Notes: a model not told the origin generated them from the sequence alone. A DNA stretch of 64,000 bases from Arthrobacter sp. CAN_C5 (GCF_017875735.1 NZ_JAGGMZ010000001.1:1550001-1614000), one strand, 5' to 3'. Shown: positions 53,624 through 64,000, counted from the stretch's first letter. Translations and numbers: made by a program.

Positions 53624-54826
53624 GTGAACGAGACGACGCTCCAGATAGTAATTTACGTAGCCATTTCTCTCGCGGTCATCGGCTCACTTGCCGTGCTGCT
53701 GCTGAAGGGACGGAAAACACCGCCGGGTACCTATACCAGCACCCGCGACGACGACGACCGGGTCGCCAGCGGCCCGTCGGGAACCTCCACCGACACGTTG
53801 GAACGGCCGATGGGTACGGCCGACGATGTCATTGTTCCCGACGACCTGCGCGACCTTGACGAAACCACCATCGGGACCGAAACGGTGCCGGTCGAAACCC
53901 CCGCAGAGGTGCAGGGCCGCCTGGCCCGCCTCCGTGCCCGACTGATCCGGTCGAACAACGCGCTCGGCAAGGGCCTGCTCGCCCTGCTGTCCCGCGACAA
54001 CATCGACGAGGACGTCTGGGACGAAATCGAAGAGACCCTGCTGCTCGCCGACCTGGGCACCGAACCGACAATGGAACTGGTGGACGCGCTCCGCGCCCGG
54101 GTGAAGGTGGCGGGTAGCCGCAGCCCCGCCGAGGTGAAGGACATGCTGCGCGAAGAGCTGATCAAACTCGTGGATCCCACGATGGACCGCTCCCTCGCGA
54201 CCCACCGGCACGCAGACCGCCCGGCGGTCGTGCTGGTGGTCGGTGTCAACGGGGTCGGCAAGACCACGACCGTCGGCAAGCTGGCCCGGGTGCTGGTCGC
54301 TGATGACAAGGACGTTCTCCTCGGCGCGGCCGACACCTTCCGCGCCGCAGCAGCGGAACAGCTCGCCACGTGGGGACAGCGTGTGGGCGTCCCCACGGTC
54401 CGGTCCGACGTCGACGGCGCCGATCCCGCCTCGGTTGCCTACGAGGCGGTCAAGGCCGGGATCGACGGCGAGGTGGACGTGGTCATGATCGACACCGCCG
54501 GTCGCCTGCAGAACAAGGTCGGCCTGATGGACGAACTCGGCAAGGTGAAGCGGGTCATCGAGAAGCTGGCCACCGTTGATGAGGTACTGCTGGTGCTCGA
54601 TGCCACCACCGGTCAGAACGGCCTCAACCAGGCCCGCGTGTTCGCCGAAGTGGTCAACGTGACCGGAATCGTCCTGACCAAGCTCGACGGCACGGCCAAG
54701 GGCGGCATTGTCGTCGCGATCCAGCGCAGCCTCGGGGTGCCGGTGAAACTGGTGGGCCTCGGCGAGGGTGCCGACGACCTGGCGCTGTTCGAGGCGGAGT
54801 CCTTTGTGGACGCAATCCTCAACTAG
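53624..54826 (+). CDS. ftsY: signal recognition particle receptor FtsY
   Basis: 400 residues, GTG start. N-terminal membrane helix (TLQIVIYVAISLAVIGSLAV), an acidic A region, then the NG GTPase: P-loop VGVNGVGKTTTVGKLA, GAADTFRAAAAEQL, G3 DTAGRL and G4 TKLDGTAKGG. It docks Ffh-ribosome complexes at the membrane. A strong terminator follows 15 bp after the stop. Confidence 0.96.
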   Translation: MNETTLQIVIYVAISLAVIGSLAVLLLKGRKTPPGTYTSTRDDDDRVASGPSGTSTDTLERPMGTADDVIVPDDLRDLDETTIGTETVPVETPAEVQGRLARLRARLIRSNNALGKGLLALLSRDNIDEDVWDEIEETLLLADLGTEPTMELVDALRARVKVAGSRSPAEVKDMLREELIKLVDPTMDRSLATHRHADRPAVVLVVGVNGVGKTTTVGKLARVLVADDKDVLLGAADTFRAAAAEQLATWGQRVGVPTVRSDVDGADPASVAYEAVKAGIDGEVDVVMIDTAGRLQNKVGLMDELGKVKRVIEKLATVDEVLLVLDATTGQNGLNQARVFAEVVNVTGIVLTKLDGTAKGGIVVAIQRSLGVPVKLVGLGEGADDLALFEAESFVDAILN

Positions 54827-54841
54827 CTGATCCACCCGAAA

Positions 54842-54873
54842 GCGGCGCCCCACGATGGTTCGTGGGGCGCCGC
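54842..54873. terminator. bidirectional Rho-independent terminator
   Basis: A perfect 14-bp stem (GCGGCGCCCCACGA / TCGTGGGGCGCCGC) with loop TGGT, then TTCTGTGT. It lies between the convergent ftsY and the glycosidase gene. Confidence 0.9.
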
Positions 54874-54902
54874 TTCTGTGTGGGATTACTCTCGTGCTGG
54901 GG

Positions 54903-56657
54903 CTAGAAGGTGAAGGTCAACACTGAGACGGTGCCCGCCGTCACCGGGACCTGCACCGACTCGGCCCCGGGGACAAACCCGGGAACGGCCGGACGGTCCG
55001 CTGCCGGAACCGGTGGTGCGGGCTGCCCGTCGATGACCGTCGCATCCTCGGCACCGTAGGACGGCCCCCCGAGCTGGGTCATCGCGCTGGTGCGGGCACC
55101 CGCGGGCAACTGCACCGTGACGTCGGTCTGGGCGCTCACTTCGGGATCATTCTGATTCACGAGCACCACGCTGATGCTGCCGTCCTCGTGCTCGATCGCG
55201 TAGCTGTACGCCAGCCCACCGCCGTCGACGGTGTTCTGCAGGAACGCTCCCGGCGGAAGCTCGGCAACCATCGACAGCCCGTAGTAGTTGGCCCGCTCGT
55301 TGAAGGTCGCATCCGGCTGAAGATATGGTCCGCCGGAGCAGATGGAGGACATCGGGGGTCCACCCACACAGGTCAGCAGCGAGCTGTGGAAACTCAGCCG
55401 GGCAACCCCGATCTCGGCCGCGCTCAGCGCGTAATCGACCGTCCACAGCGCCGAGGCATGCGTCTTGGTGGTCTCGTTGGACCCGGGGCAGGCCGAAATG
55501 CCGGTCTCGGGGATCCACGTTTCCAGCCCAGCCTCTTTGGCTGGCGCGAGGGCTGCGGAGCGGTAATTCTGCGCCCGGTCATGGATGGGTGAAGCCATCA
55601 GGTTTTCCATGATGGGCTCGCCCAGGGGGTCGTTCGCGCCGTCACACTGGGACAGCGGGTAGTGGTGAAAGGACAGGATCTTCTCCTGCGGGAGGTCCGC
55701 CTGGGCGAATGGGTCCCACCAGGCTTCGGCGTAGGTACCCGGGCCGACGATCCGGACCTCCGGGGCCACGGCGTACATTGCCTCCGCATACGCCGACAGT
55801 TCGGCCAGGTAGTCCGGGATGCCCCAATTGGAGGGGCGGAGACCGTTGGTCGGGTACCCGTTGGGTTCGTTCCCCACCGTGATGCCCACCAGCCGGTCCC
55901 CGAAGATCTCGCTTGCGTACCGGGTCATGTCGGCCGCGCGTGCGGGATCGTAGTTGCCCAGGTCGACGGTGAGGCTGATCGTGGCGTCGGCTGCTTCCAG
56001 GAGCGTGTTCACGCGCTCCAGGTCCGCGGGGCCCGCGGCCCGCACCGGGTGGGCGTCGTCGCCGGAAAGGTTCCCGGGGATGGGCTCGTTAGTTGACGTC
56101 CAGAAAAACCGCCGGTCGACGGCGTTACCGCCGAAGCGCAGCATCGGACGTCCCAGCCCGGTCAGGCTGCTCACGATCTCCTCGTTGTCCCCGGACATCC
56201 GTGGGTCGGCGAGGTCGGTGGCCTCCAGAGACAGGCCGATCAGGTTGGAGGGCAGCTCAGTGCCGGTCGGTTCGGCTGAGACACTGACGGTCATCGGCTC
56301 CACCGCCTCCAGCGGCGACCCATCCGGTGGCCCGGCCTGCTCGTAGAAATCGGTCGGTGCCTCGGGCTGCGCGTCTGTGGGTTCGGGAACCGGCTCGGTG
56401 GTGGGCGCAGGGGAGGTGGTCGCGGCGGGTGCGCTGGGAGCCGTCGCCGTCGCCGTCGCCGACGAGCTCGGGGTCGCGGCCGGTTCGTCGTCGCCGGTGA
56501 GCGCCGTAATGCCCACCCCGGCACCAATCAGAACGATAACGGTCGCCAGACCGGCGGCCATCATGACCCGCGGGGTCGGCCGGGTGCGTGCTGCAACCGG
56601 ATTGCCGGTGTCTTCGGGTGCGGGATCGGGGGTGGGGCGAGAGGGTTGGTCGGACAT
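54903..56657 (-). CDS. membrane-anchored GH79-like glycoside hydrolase
   Basis: 584 residues. Short cytosolic N-terminus, one helix (VMMAAGLATVIVLIGAGVGI), a Ser/Thr/Ala/Pro linker to ~100, then a clan-A type barrel. Proposed acid/base Glu is in GITVGNEPNGY near 260 and nucleophile Glu in TWIPETGISACPG near 385. A beta-sandwich-like C-terminus follows from ~470. The order N-E-P then E-T-G fits GH79 (beta-glucuronidase/heparanase-like). It would act on glycans outside the cell. It is transcribed alone, divergent from amt. Confidence 0.75.
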   Translation of the reverse strand: MSDQPSRPTPDPAPEDTGNPVAARTRPTPRVMMAAGLATVIVLIGAGVGITALTGDDEPAATPSSSATATATAPSAPAATTSPAPTTEPVPEPTDAQPEAPTDFYEQAGPPDGSPLEAVEPMTVSVSAEPTGTELPSNLIGLSLEATDLADPRMSGDNEEIVSSLTGLGRPMLRFGGNAVDRRFFWTSTNEPIPGNLSGDDAHPVRAAGPADLERVNTLLEAADATISLTVDLGNYDPARAADMTRYASEIFGDRLVGITVGNEPNGYPTNGLRPSNWGIPDYLAELSAYAEAMYAVAPEVRIVGPGTYAEAWWDPFAQADLPQEKILSFHHYPLSQCDGANDPLGEPIMENLMASPIHDRAQNYRSAALAPAKEAGLETWIPETGISACPGSNETTKTHASALWTVDYALSAAEIGVARLSFHSSLLTCVGGPPMSSICSGGPYLQPDATFNERANYYGLSMVAELPPGAFLQNTVDGGGLAYSYAIEHEDGSISVVLVNQNDPEVSAQTDVTVQLPAGARTSAMTQLGGPSYGAEDATVIDGQPAPPVPAADRPAVPGFVPGAESVQVPVTAGTVSVLTFTF

Positions 56658-56789
56658 TGTTCTCCATCGTTGTCAGCTCCCAGCAAGTCTAGCCAGCCCG
56701 GGACTCACACTTTGACCCCCTGCCGGACCCTTTCTCCACTACTCTTCGATCCTGATCCAGTCCAGCGAAGTGGGCAGAATCGGGCGCGG

Positions 56790-56816
56790 TTAACACAGCC
56801 GAAACATGCCCGTCAT
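56790..56816 (+). promoter_or_regulatory. GlnR-like binding site upstream of amt
   Basis: TTAAC-N6-GAAAC-N6-GTCAT fits the GlnR a/b-site pattern (gTnAC-n6-GaAAc-n6) with one mismatch in the first pair; the fourth half-site is poor. It lies 125 bp ahead of the amt ATG. Nitrogen control of amt-glnB is expected in actinobacteria. Confidence 0.5.
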
Positions 56817-56940
56817 GCACTCTTTACCAACGTGCGAGTTCTGTAACCTCCCCGCAATCAATTGGCTCCCGGGCCCGAAACACAGCGCAGGCAGACTTTT
56901 GATTGCGGGAACTGCCCGCCACTCGCGAGAGGATGTGACG

Positions 56941-58574
<1,634 letters not shown>

Positions 58575-58606
58575 CCGGGCCAGGATTTCGCCGGACGCAG
58601 CCACTC

Positions 58607-58654
58607 CTGAATCACACCGGCACTGAATCACACCGGCACTGAATCGCGCCGGAA
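58607..58654. repeat. 16-bp tandem repeat, 3 units
   Basis: CTGAATCACACCGGCA twice and the variant CTGAATCGCGCCGGAA once, starting 33 bp after the glnB stop and touching the long hairpin at 58657. Confidence 0.9.
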
Positions 58655-58656
58655 CT

Positions 58657-58714
58657 GTCACCCTTCGCTTTCTGAATCACCGCATCGAGCGGTGGTTCAG
58701 AAGCGGAGGGTGAC
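58657..58714. terminator. long hairpin between glnB and the zwf homologue
   Basis: Arms of ~26-27 bp (GTCACCCTTCGCTTTCTGAA.. against ..TTCAGAAGCGGAGGGTGAC) with few mismatches and a 5-nt loop ATCGA. It separates convergent genes and probably terminates both. Its length also resembles a small palindromic repeat element. Confidence 0.65.
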
Positions 58715-58721
58715 GTTGGCT

Positions 58722-60161
58722 TTAAGCCCGCTGTTCCCAGGCATCGGGGCCGGAGGAACCGGCGGGGTATTCGTCCAGCGGCACCTCGTTTGCAGCCCAC
58801 GCGTCCAGCACCGGGTCGACGATCCGCCAGCAGTCCTCGGCGGTGTCTCCGCGAACGGACAGGGTGGGGTCGCCGGTCAGGACGCCCTCAAGGACTTCAC
58901 CGTACGGCAGCAGCTCTGAGGCGTTCAGTTGAACCTCCAGGACGGCCCGGTCCAGGGAGAAAATATCGCCTGGCCCGTTGACATCAATCTCAAGCTTCAG
59001 GGTTTCGGGCCCAAACCCGATCCGCAACTGGGTGGGGGAGTCCTGCCCAGTGAATCCGGTCGGAAGATGGCTCACCGGCTTGAACGTCACGAGCGCTTCC
59101 TTCCGGTTTCCACCCAGCGCCTTTCCTGACCGTAGGATGAAGGGCACCCCCGACCATCGTGAGTTATTGATGGACACGGTGATTTCGGCCAGCGTCTCGG
59201 TTCCCAGCGCCGGGTCGACACCGTCCTCGGCCGCGTAGTCGGGGATCATCCGCCCATCGACAGTCCCGGCGGAGTACCTGGCGCGCCGGGTGCTCGTGGC
59301 GAAATCCGGGTCTACCTCACTGGCCCGCAGGACAGCACCAATGCCATCCCTCAGATCACGCTCGTGCAAACTGACCGGCGGCTCCATCGCGAGGATCGCC
59401 ATGGCATGGAGCAGATGACTCTGGATCATGTCCCGGAGCGCCCCGGCGCCGTCGTAATAGCCAGCCCGGCCTTCCAGGGCCAGAGCCTCGTCGTAAAGCA
59501 CCTCGACCCGATCGATGTGCAGGTTGTTCCAGACCGGCTCCAGGAGTCGGTTGGCGAACCTCAGCCCCAGGATGTTCAGGACTGTTGCCTTCCCCAGGAA
59601 GTGGTCCACCCGGTGGATATGGTCCTCGGCTACCAGTGCCGTCAACGTTTCGTTGAGTCTGAAAGCCGCCGCCTGATCGGTCCCGAACGGTTTCTCCATC
59701 ACCAGGCGGGTACCCAGTGGCAGATCGTCGGCGGAGAGCAACTCGCACGCCTTCTCCGAGATCGCTGGCGGAAGGGCGAAGTACACGGCCACAGGACCCT
59801 GCAGCGACGAGATCAGCTCTGCCAGCTCACCCGGCGCGGTGACGTCGATCTGCCGGTATTCGCTGGTGGTCCGCAGCAACTCCAGGGTGACCCGGGCGTC
59901 GTCGTCGGCGGTCTTCGCGGCGTCAGCGAAGGAAGCGCTCACCCGGTCCGCCCACTGACCGGCGCTCCAGTCGTCGTAGCCGGCACCGACCAGATTTAGC
60001 CCCGTCGCCCGGCCGTGCCCGACCAGGCGCGCCAGTCCGGGCAGGAGCAAGCGGCCCGTCAGGTCGCCCGAGGCCCCCAGAATGAGGAGCGTGGCGACCT
60101 CCTGGTCGGGTGAAAAGGGGGAGCTGTCCTGGACTGAGTTTGTATGCGTATCCACCCGCAC
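58722..60161 (-). CDS. zwf: glucose-6-phosphate 1-dehydrogenase homologue
   Basis: About 480 residues: NADP-binding ILGASGDLTGRLLLPGL, the active-site signature RVDHFLGKATVLNILGLRFA (family: RIDHYLGK), YYDGAGALRDMIQSHLLHAM and PFILRSGKALG. It oxidises glucose-6-phosphate to the lactone, making NADPH. The start is placed at GTG 60161 (VRVDTHTNSV) since upstream sequence reads into the ffh leader. It lies alone between glnB and ffh, away from tkt-tal-opcA, so it may be a second, divergent copy. Confidence 0.88.
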   Translation of the reverse strand: MRVDTHTNSVQDSSPFSPDQEVATLLILGASGDLTGRLLLPGLARLVGHGRATGLNLVGAGYDDWSAGQWADRVSASFADAAKTADDDARVTLELLRTTSEYRQIDVTAPGELAELISSLQGPVAVYFALPPAISEKACELLSADDLPLGTRLVMEKPFGTDQAAAFRLNETLTALVAEDHIHRVDHFLGKATVLNILGLRFANRLLEPVWNNLHIDRVEVLYDEALALEGRAGYYDGAGALRDMIQSHLLHAMAILAMEPPVSLHERDLRDGIGAVLRASEVDPDFATSTRRARYSAGTVDGRMIPDYAAEDGVDPALGTETLAEITVSINNSRWSGVPFILRSGKALGGNRKEALVTFKPVSHLPTGFTGQDSPTQLRIGFGPETLKLEIDVNGPGDIFSLDRAVLEVQLNASELLPYGEVLEGVLTGDPTLSVRGDTAEDCWRIVDPVLDAWAANEVPLDEYPAGSSGPDAWEQRA

Positions 60162-60268
60162 TACCCTGCCACCTTGCCATCGTGTTGTCCCGCAAGCCGT
60201 CAGCGGCCCTAGTTGGTACCCTTGATAACTGGGCCCCACCATCCATCGAAGAAAGCAGTTCACGGCAC

Positions 60269-61846
60269 GTGTTCAATTCACTCTCTGACCGGTTGACAGA
60301 AACTTTCAAGAACCTTCGTGGGAAGGGTCGGCTCTCCGAAGCCGACGTCGACGCCACAGTGCGCGAGATTCGCCGCGCCCTGCTCGATGCCGACGTCGCG
60401 GTCAGCGTGGTCCGCGAGTTCACCGCCAAGGTCAAGGAACGCGCGCTGGGGCTCGAGGTGTCCCAGGCGCTGAACCCGGGCCAACAGGTCGTCAAGATCG
60501 TCAACGAGGAACTTGTGGGTATCCTCGGCGGGGAAACACGCCGGATCCGCCTGGCAAAGAACCCGCCGACCGTCATCATGCTCGCCGGTCTGCAGGGTGC
60601 TGGTAAAACCACCCTCGCCGGCAAGCTCTCCAAATGGTTGAAGGGCCAGGGTCACAGCCCCCTGCTGGTCGCGTGTGACCTCCAGCGCCCCAATGCCGTC
60701 AAGCAGCTGCAGGTCAACGGTGAGCGTGCTGGCGTGCCGGTGTTCGCGCCGCACCCGGGTGTCAGCTCCGAGTCCGAGACCGCTACCGGCGACCCGGTCG
60801 CCGTCGCCCGCGCCGGTGTTGCCGAGGCACACGCCAAGCTGTACGACGTCGTCATCGTTGATACGGCTGGCCGCCTGGGCATCGACGCCGAGCTGATGCA
60901 GCAGGCATCCGACATCCGCGACGCCGTCAACCCCGATGAAGTGCTGTTCGTCATCGACGCGATGATCGGCCAGGACGCCGTCAACACGGCGCAGGCATTC
61001 AATGAGGGCGTCAACTTCACCGGCGTGGTCCTGACCAAGCTCGACGGCGACGCCCGCGGCGGTGCGGCGCTCTCCGTGGCCTCGATCACCGGCAAGCCGG
61101 TCATGTTCGCCTCAACCGGTGAGGGACTGAACGACTTCGAACTGTTCCACCCCGACCGGATGGCTTCGCGCATCCTCGACATGGGCGACATCCTCACCCT
61201 GATCGAGCAGGCGGAGAAGTCCTGGGACAAGGACGAAGCCGCCCGGATGGCGCAGAAGTTCTCCGACCAGGAAGACTTCACCCTCGACGACTTCCTGGCG
61301 CAGATGCAGCAGATCCGCAACATGGGCTCCATGAAGAAAATGCTGATGATGATGCCCGGCGCTGCCGGGATGCGCGAGCAGCTGGAAAACTTCGACGAGC
61401 GCGAAATCGACCGGGTTGAGGCGATAGTGCGGTCCATGACCGTCCACGAGCGGGTGGCACCGAAGATCATCAACGGTTCCCGGCGCGCCCGCATCGCCCG
61501 CGGCTCGGGTGTGCACGTTTCGGAGGTCAATGGCCTGCTGGAACGTTTTGGCCAGGCGCAGAAGATGATGAAGAAGATGGCGTCCGGTGGTGGCATTCCC
61601 GGAATGCCCGGCATGGCTGGCCCCGGAGGTTTCAACGGTGGCGCCCGCAAGGGCAAGGCCGTCGCGAAGGGGAAGAAGAAGCCCAAGTCAGGCAACCCGG
61701 CGAAGGCCGCCCAGGAGCGGGCCGACGCCGAGGCACGGCGCAACCGTCCCTCGGTGCCCTCCGGTGCCGCGTTCGGTGCCCAGAACGACTTCGACCCGGC
61801 ATCCCTGAACCTGCCGAAGGGCTTCGAGAAGTTCCTCGGCAAGTAA
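60269..61846 (+). CDS. ffh: signal recognition particle protein Ffh
   Basis: 525 residues from GTG 60269 (VFNSLSDRLTETF). N domain, G domain with P-loop AGLQGAGKTTLAGKLS, DTAGRLGIDAEL and TKLDGDARGG. The M domain is rich in Met (MGSMKKMLMMMPGA, KMMKKMASGGGIPGMPGM) and binds 4.5S RNA and signal peptides. The frame is open up to 60110, but that part is not conserved. Confidence 0.96.
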   Translation: MFNSLSDRLTETFKNLRGKGRLSEADVDATVREIRRALLDADVAVSVVREFTAKVKERALGLEVSQALNPGQQVVKIVNEELVGILGGETRRIRLAKNPPTVIMLAGLQGAGKTTLAGKLSKWLKGQGHSPLLVACDLQRPNAVKQLQVNGERAGVPVFAPHPGVSSESETATGDPVAVARAGVAEAHAKLYDVVIVDTAGRLGIDAELMQQASDIRDAVNPDEVLFVIDAMIGQDAVNTAQAFNEGVNFTGVVLTKLDGDARGGAALSVASITGKPVMFASTGEGLNDFELFHPDRMASRILDMGDILTLIEQAEKSWDKDEAARMAQKFSDQEDFTLDDFLAQMQQIRNMGSMKKMLMMMPGAAGMREQLENFDEREIDRVEAIVRSMTVHERVAPKIINGSRRARIARGSGVHVSEVNGLLERFGQAQKMMKKMASGGGIPGMPGMAGPGGFNGGARKGKAVAKGKKKPKSGNPAKAAQERADAEARRNRPSVPSGAAFGAQNDFDPASLNLPKGFEKFLGK

Positions 61847-62001
61847 CTCTCATCCCCGGGGTGGGGCAGCTTCAACCCGGCGGTGAGGACGCACCTCCTC
61901 CCGTGGTGCGGCAGTTCTACCCCGGATCGAGTCAACCGCTAGGCCGGATTTTCGTCGTCATCCGGTCACTTCTGTTGACTCGATCCACCTTTGAGGACCC
62001 T

Positions 62002-62706
62002 GTGAGCACTGAAATGACCACTGAACGACTCGTTTTTGTCCACGGCAGCGGTACCTTCGGAGCCGCTGCCTGGCCCACCCAGCACGCCCTGGCCAGCACG
62101 TATGACTGCCTGTTCCTTCGCCGCCACGGCTTCGAGGTGGGCGTTGACCCTTTGCCCACCGATTTCGCCGCCGATCAGCGGATCGTGATCGACGCGCTGG
62201 GGGTGGGCGGCCATGTGGTGGCCCATTCACAGGGTGCCATCGCGGCGATGATGGCCGCCGTTGACCGCCCCGATCTGGTGCGTTCCCTGGTGCTCGTGGA
62301 ACCGGCGTGTTTGTCCCTGACCACCGACCTGCCCGCAACGGCGGCCCACCGTGCGCTCGTGGGCCAGCTGTACGATCGCCGCGAATCGCTCTCCGACGAG
62401 GAATTCCTGCACGAGTTGGTCCGCCTGGTCTTTTCCACCGATGCCCGGCCGCCCGCGACCACCGAGGACCGCCGCGCGGCCCGACGGCTCCGGTTGCAGT
62501 CCCCGCCGTGGGAGGCTCCACTGGATATCGTCCCGGGGGTGCCCACCCTGATTGTCACCGGCGGCTGGGAACCCCTGTACGAGGAGATTGCCGAATACCT
62601 GGCCGTGACCGGCGCCCGCCACGTGGTGTCGCTGGGAGGCCACCGGCCCCAGGACACGCCCGACGGCGACGCCCTCATCCGTGGGTTCATCGCCTCCCAC
62701 GCGTGA
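62002..62706 (+). CDS. alpha/beta hydrolase
   Basis: 234 residues from GTG 62002, with GAGGA 4 bp upstream; the open frame begins at 61861. LVFVHGSGTFGAAAW is the oxyanion region, AHSQGAIAAMM the Ser elbow, and GGHRPQDTPDG holds the likely catalytic His. Substrate unknown. The next gene starts 20 bp after its stop, on the same strand. Confidence 0.78.
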   Translation: MSTEMTTERLVFVHGSGTFGAAAWPTQHALASTYDCLFLRRHGFEVGVDPLPTDFAADQRIVIDALGVGGHVVAHSQGAIAAMMAAVDRPDLVRSLVLVEPACLSLTTDLPATAAHRALVGQLYDRRESLSDEEFLHELVRLVFSTDARPPATTEDRRAARRLRLQSPPWEAPLDIVPGVPTLIVTGGWEPLYEEIAEYLAVTGARHVVSLGGHRPQDTPDGDALIRGFIASHA

Positions 62707-62725
62707 GGAACCGGGACTTGAGCGC

Positions 62726-63220
62726 GTGATCAGCATCCGTGCGGCCGGGAGGCTGGATATCACCTTCCTGCCAGCCATCGAGGCGGCGGCCGACTCGCTC
62801 CTGACCTCGATCAACGGGCTACCGCTTCAGGTCCCGCTCCCGGACGGAGCGTCCCGGACTGAACTGGCCGCCTCACTGAAGCTGCTGGTCGCCGGGACGC
62901 CATGCATCGGGTTCGCCCGGCTGGAAGAGCTCGACGGGGCCGCCCACCTCGAGCAGTTGGCCGTGCTGCCGCGGCATGCGGGCCGCGGGACCGGCCGGGC
63001 CCTGGTGGAGGCGTCGAAAGCCTGGGCCAGGGACCACGGCTACCCCACGATGACCCTCAGTACTTTCGCCGACGTGCCCTTCAACGCCCCGTTCTACGCA
63101 ACCTGCGGGTTCGAGGCGATACCGGTGCTGTCGCCGGCGCTGCTGGACCTTCAACGTTACGAAACTGCGCTCGGCCTCGACCGCATTGGCCGTCGCGTGA
63201 TCATGCGGGCCGTCCTGTAG
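62726..63220 (+). CDS. GNAT-family N-acetyltransferase
   Basis: 164 residues from GTG 62726. The acetyl-CoA site is AHLEQLAVLPRHAGRGTGRA (R-x-x-G-x-G/A), preceded by GFARLEELDGA and followed by LSTFADVPFNAPFYATCGFE. Acceptor unknown. It is probably co-transcribed with the hydrolase. Confidence 0.85.
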   Translation: MISIRAAGRLDITFLPAIEAAADSLLTSINGLPLQVPLPDGASRTELAASLKLLVAGTPCIGFARLEELDGAAHLEQLAVLPRHAGRGTGRALVEASKAWARDHGYPTMTLSTFADVPFNAPFYATCGFEAIPVLSPALLDLQRYETALGLDRIGRRVIMRAVL

Positions 63221-63372
63221 CCGTCGACGTCGGGTGAGTGTTCCGGACACGGGACGCCGCGCAGGTTTCCCCACCTTCTGCGGGGATGGGCTCCCGACGA
63301 CGGCGTGTCCCGGTCCGCCACACCGAATCCTTGCCAGAACCCGGGGAGACTCGCGCGGCACCCCGCGGAATA

Positions 63373-63388
63373 ACTTGAAGGTTCAAGT
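63373..63388. promoter_or_regulatory. palindromic operator upstream of the VOC gene
   Basis: ACTTGAA GG TTCAAGT, a perfect 16-bp palindrome 37 bp before the ATG at 63426. TTGAA/TTCAA palindromes are typical of MarR-type regulators, which often control VOC dioxygenase genes. TTTACTCTGATACT between it and the gene may contain the -10. Confidence 0.6.
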
Positions 63389-63425
63389 AGTTTACTCTGA
63401 TACTGCGTCACGTAGAGGAGAAACC

Positions 63426-64000
63426 ATGACCATCACCCAGGACCTGCTGCCCGACGACCTGTCGATGGGCACCGTCCTCTTGAAGGTGGGCGACCTGCCC
63501 ACCATGTCCAACTACTACCAGCGAGCCCTTGGCCTGGAAATCATCGACGAGGCCAGCGATGGCCTCCGGCTCGGCCGCACAAACACGCCGCTCATTCACC
63601 TCGCCCCGGCCGCAGGACTCCAGCTCCCCGCCCAGGGCGAGGCAGGACTCTTCCACACCGCGCTGCTCTTCGATGACCGCTCGGCCCTCGCCGCCACCGT
63701 CGCGGCGACCGCCCAGTACGACGCCGGGCTCTACGTGGGCAGCGCCGATCACCTGGTCAGCGAGGCCTTCTACTTCACCGACCCTGAGGGCAACGGGATT
63801 GAACTCTACTTCGACAAGCCCCGCGAGACCTGGCAGTGGAGCGCCGACGGCTCCGGGCAGGCCACCGGAAAGACCCCGGGTAAATCGGTCGTCATGGACA
63901 GCCTTCGCCTTCCCGCAGATGCCTATCTCCGTGACCACCTCACCGAAGCGGCGGTAACGGGCCAGGCTCAGGCGAGGGCCGCCGTCGGGCACGTCCACCT
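63426..64000 (+). CDS. VOC-family dioxygenase (CatE-like), cut by the window end
   Basis: At least 191 residues, start ATG 63426 with GGAG 6 bp upstream. First VOC module: VLLKVGDLPTMSNYYQRALG, metal-site His in LFHTALLFDD and Glu in EGNGIELYFDKP. A second module begins at VGHVHL when the window ends. The two-module layout is that of glyoxalase/CatE catechol-2,3-dioxygenase proteins; the substrate is not decidable. A palindromic operator is upstream. Confidence 0.85.
   Translation, partial: MTITQDLLPDDLSMGTVLLKVGDLPTMSNYYQRALGLEIIDEASDGLRLGRTNTPLIHLAPAAGLQLPAQGEAGLFHTALLFDDRSALAATVAATAQYDAGLYVGSADHLVSEAFYFTDPEGNGIELYFDKPRETWQWSADGSGQATGKTPGKSVVMDSLRLPADAYLRDHLTEAAVTGQAQARAAVGHVH

Noticed and set aside
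63241-63345. Imperfect inverted repeat CGGACACGGGAC / GTGTCCCGGTCCG
   Set aside because: Arms are ~60 bp apart and mismatched; could be chance in GC-rich DNA, so not listed as a terminator.

Overview
The window looks like a chromosome segment of a high-GC actinobacterium, most probably Arthrobacter sensu lato or another Micrococcaceae. The grounds are the high GC, the frequent GTG/TTG starts, the order recG - rsmD - coaD - yceD - rpmF - rnc - mutM - smc - ftsY - amt - glnB - ffh, an OleBC fusion, and a c-di-AMP riboswitch ahead of an NlpC/P60 endopeptidase. This placement rests on gene content only; no rRNA or tRNA gene was seen.

Region 1 (1-7.1 kb) is a lower-GC accessory zone full of broken insertion sequences. 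An apparently intact IS3-type element enters from the left edge and interrupts one copy of a PP-loop ATPase-like gene. A full-length paralogue lies 1.3 kb further on. At least five more decayed transposase fragments and one orphan gene with a toroid-like sequence follow. Region 2 (7.1-16.4 kb) holds wecB, a DAK2-domain protein, recG, a DUF222/HNH gene behind a near-consensus LexA box, a membrane-anchored alpha/beta hydrolase and rsmD. Region 3 (16.5-25.1 kb) is a tightly overlapping six-gene minus-strand operon: a MurG-like glycosyltransferase, two GT4 enzymes, a fused ABC exporter and two APH-fold kinases. I read it as an uncharacterised system that assembles and exports a glycoconjugate, and it is the best candidate here for an undescribed system.

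Region 4 (25.3-39.1 kb) carries a DUF1540 protein, a spermidine-synthase-like protein with an overlapping aminotransferase, coaD, a giant secreted heme peroxidase with RTX and FN3 repeats, a molybdate operon (MerR/TOBE regulator, modA, modB, modC), a DUF3140 protein and a YdcF-like protein. Region 5 (39.2-43.5 kb) is yceD-rpmF-rnc-mutM, then the riboswitch-controlled NlpC/P60 gene. Region 6 (43.6-48.4 kb) is a complete olefin (head-to-head hydrocarbon) operon, oleA-oleBC-oleD. Region 7 (48.6-64 kb) is smc, an MFS transporter, ftsY, a GH79-like anchored glycosidase, amt-glnB behind a GlnR-like box, a zwf homologue, ffh, an alpha/beta hydrolase, a GNAT protein and a VOC dioxygenase cut by the right edge.

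Short degenerate tandem repeats recur throughout, with periods of 4, 9, 11, 15, 16, 21 and 30 bp. They lie between genes around rsmD, modE and glnB. In frame they occur inside the kinases, the SMC hinge and the OleBC linker, and MutM has a low-complexity insert. This appears to be a trait of the genome and not of one locus.
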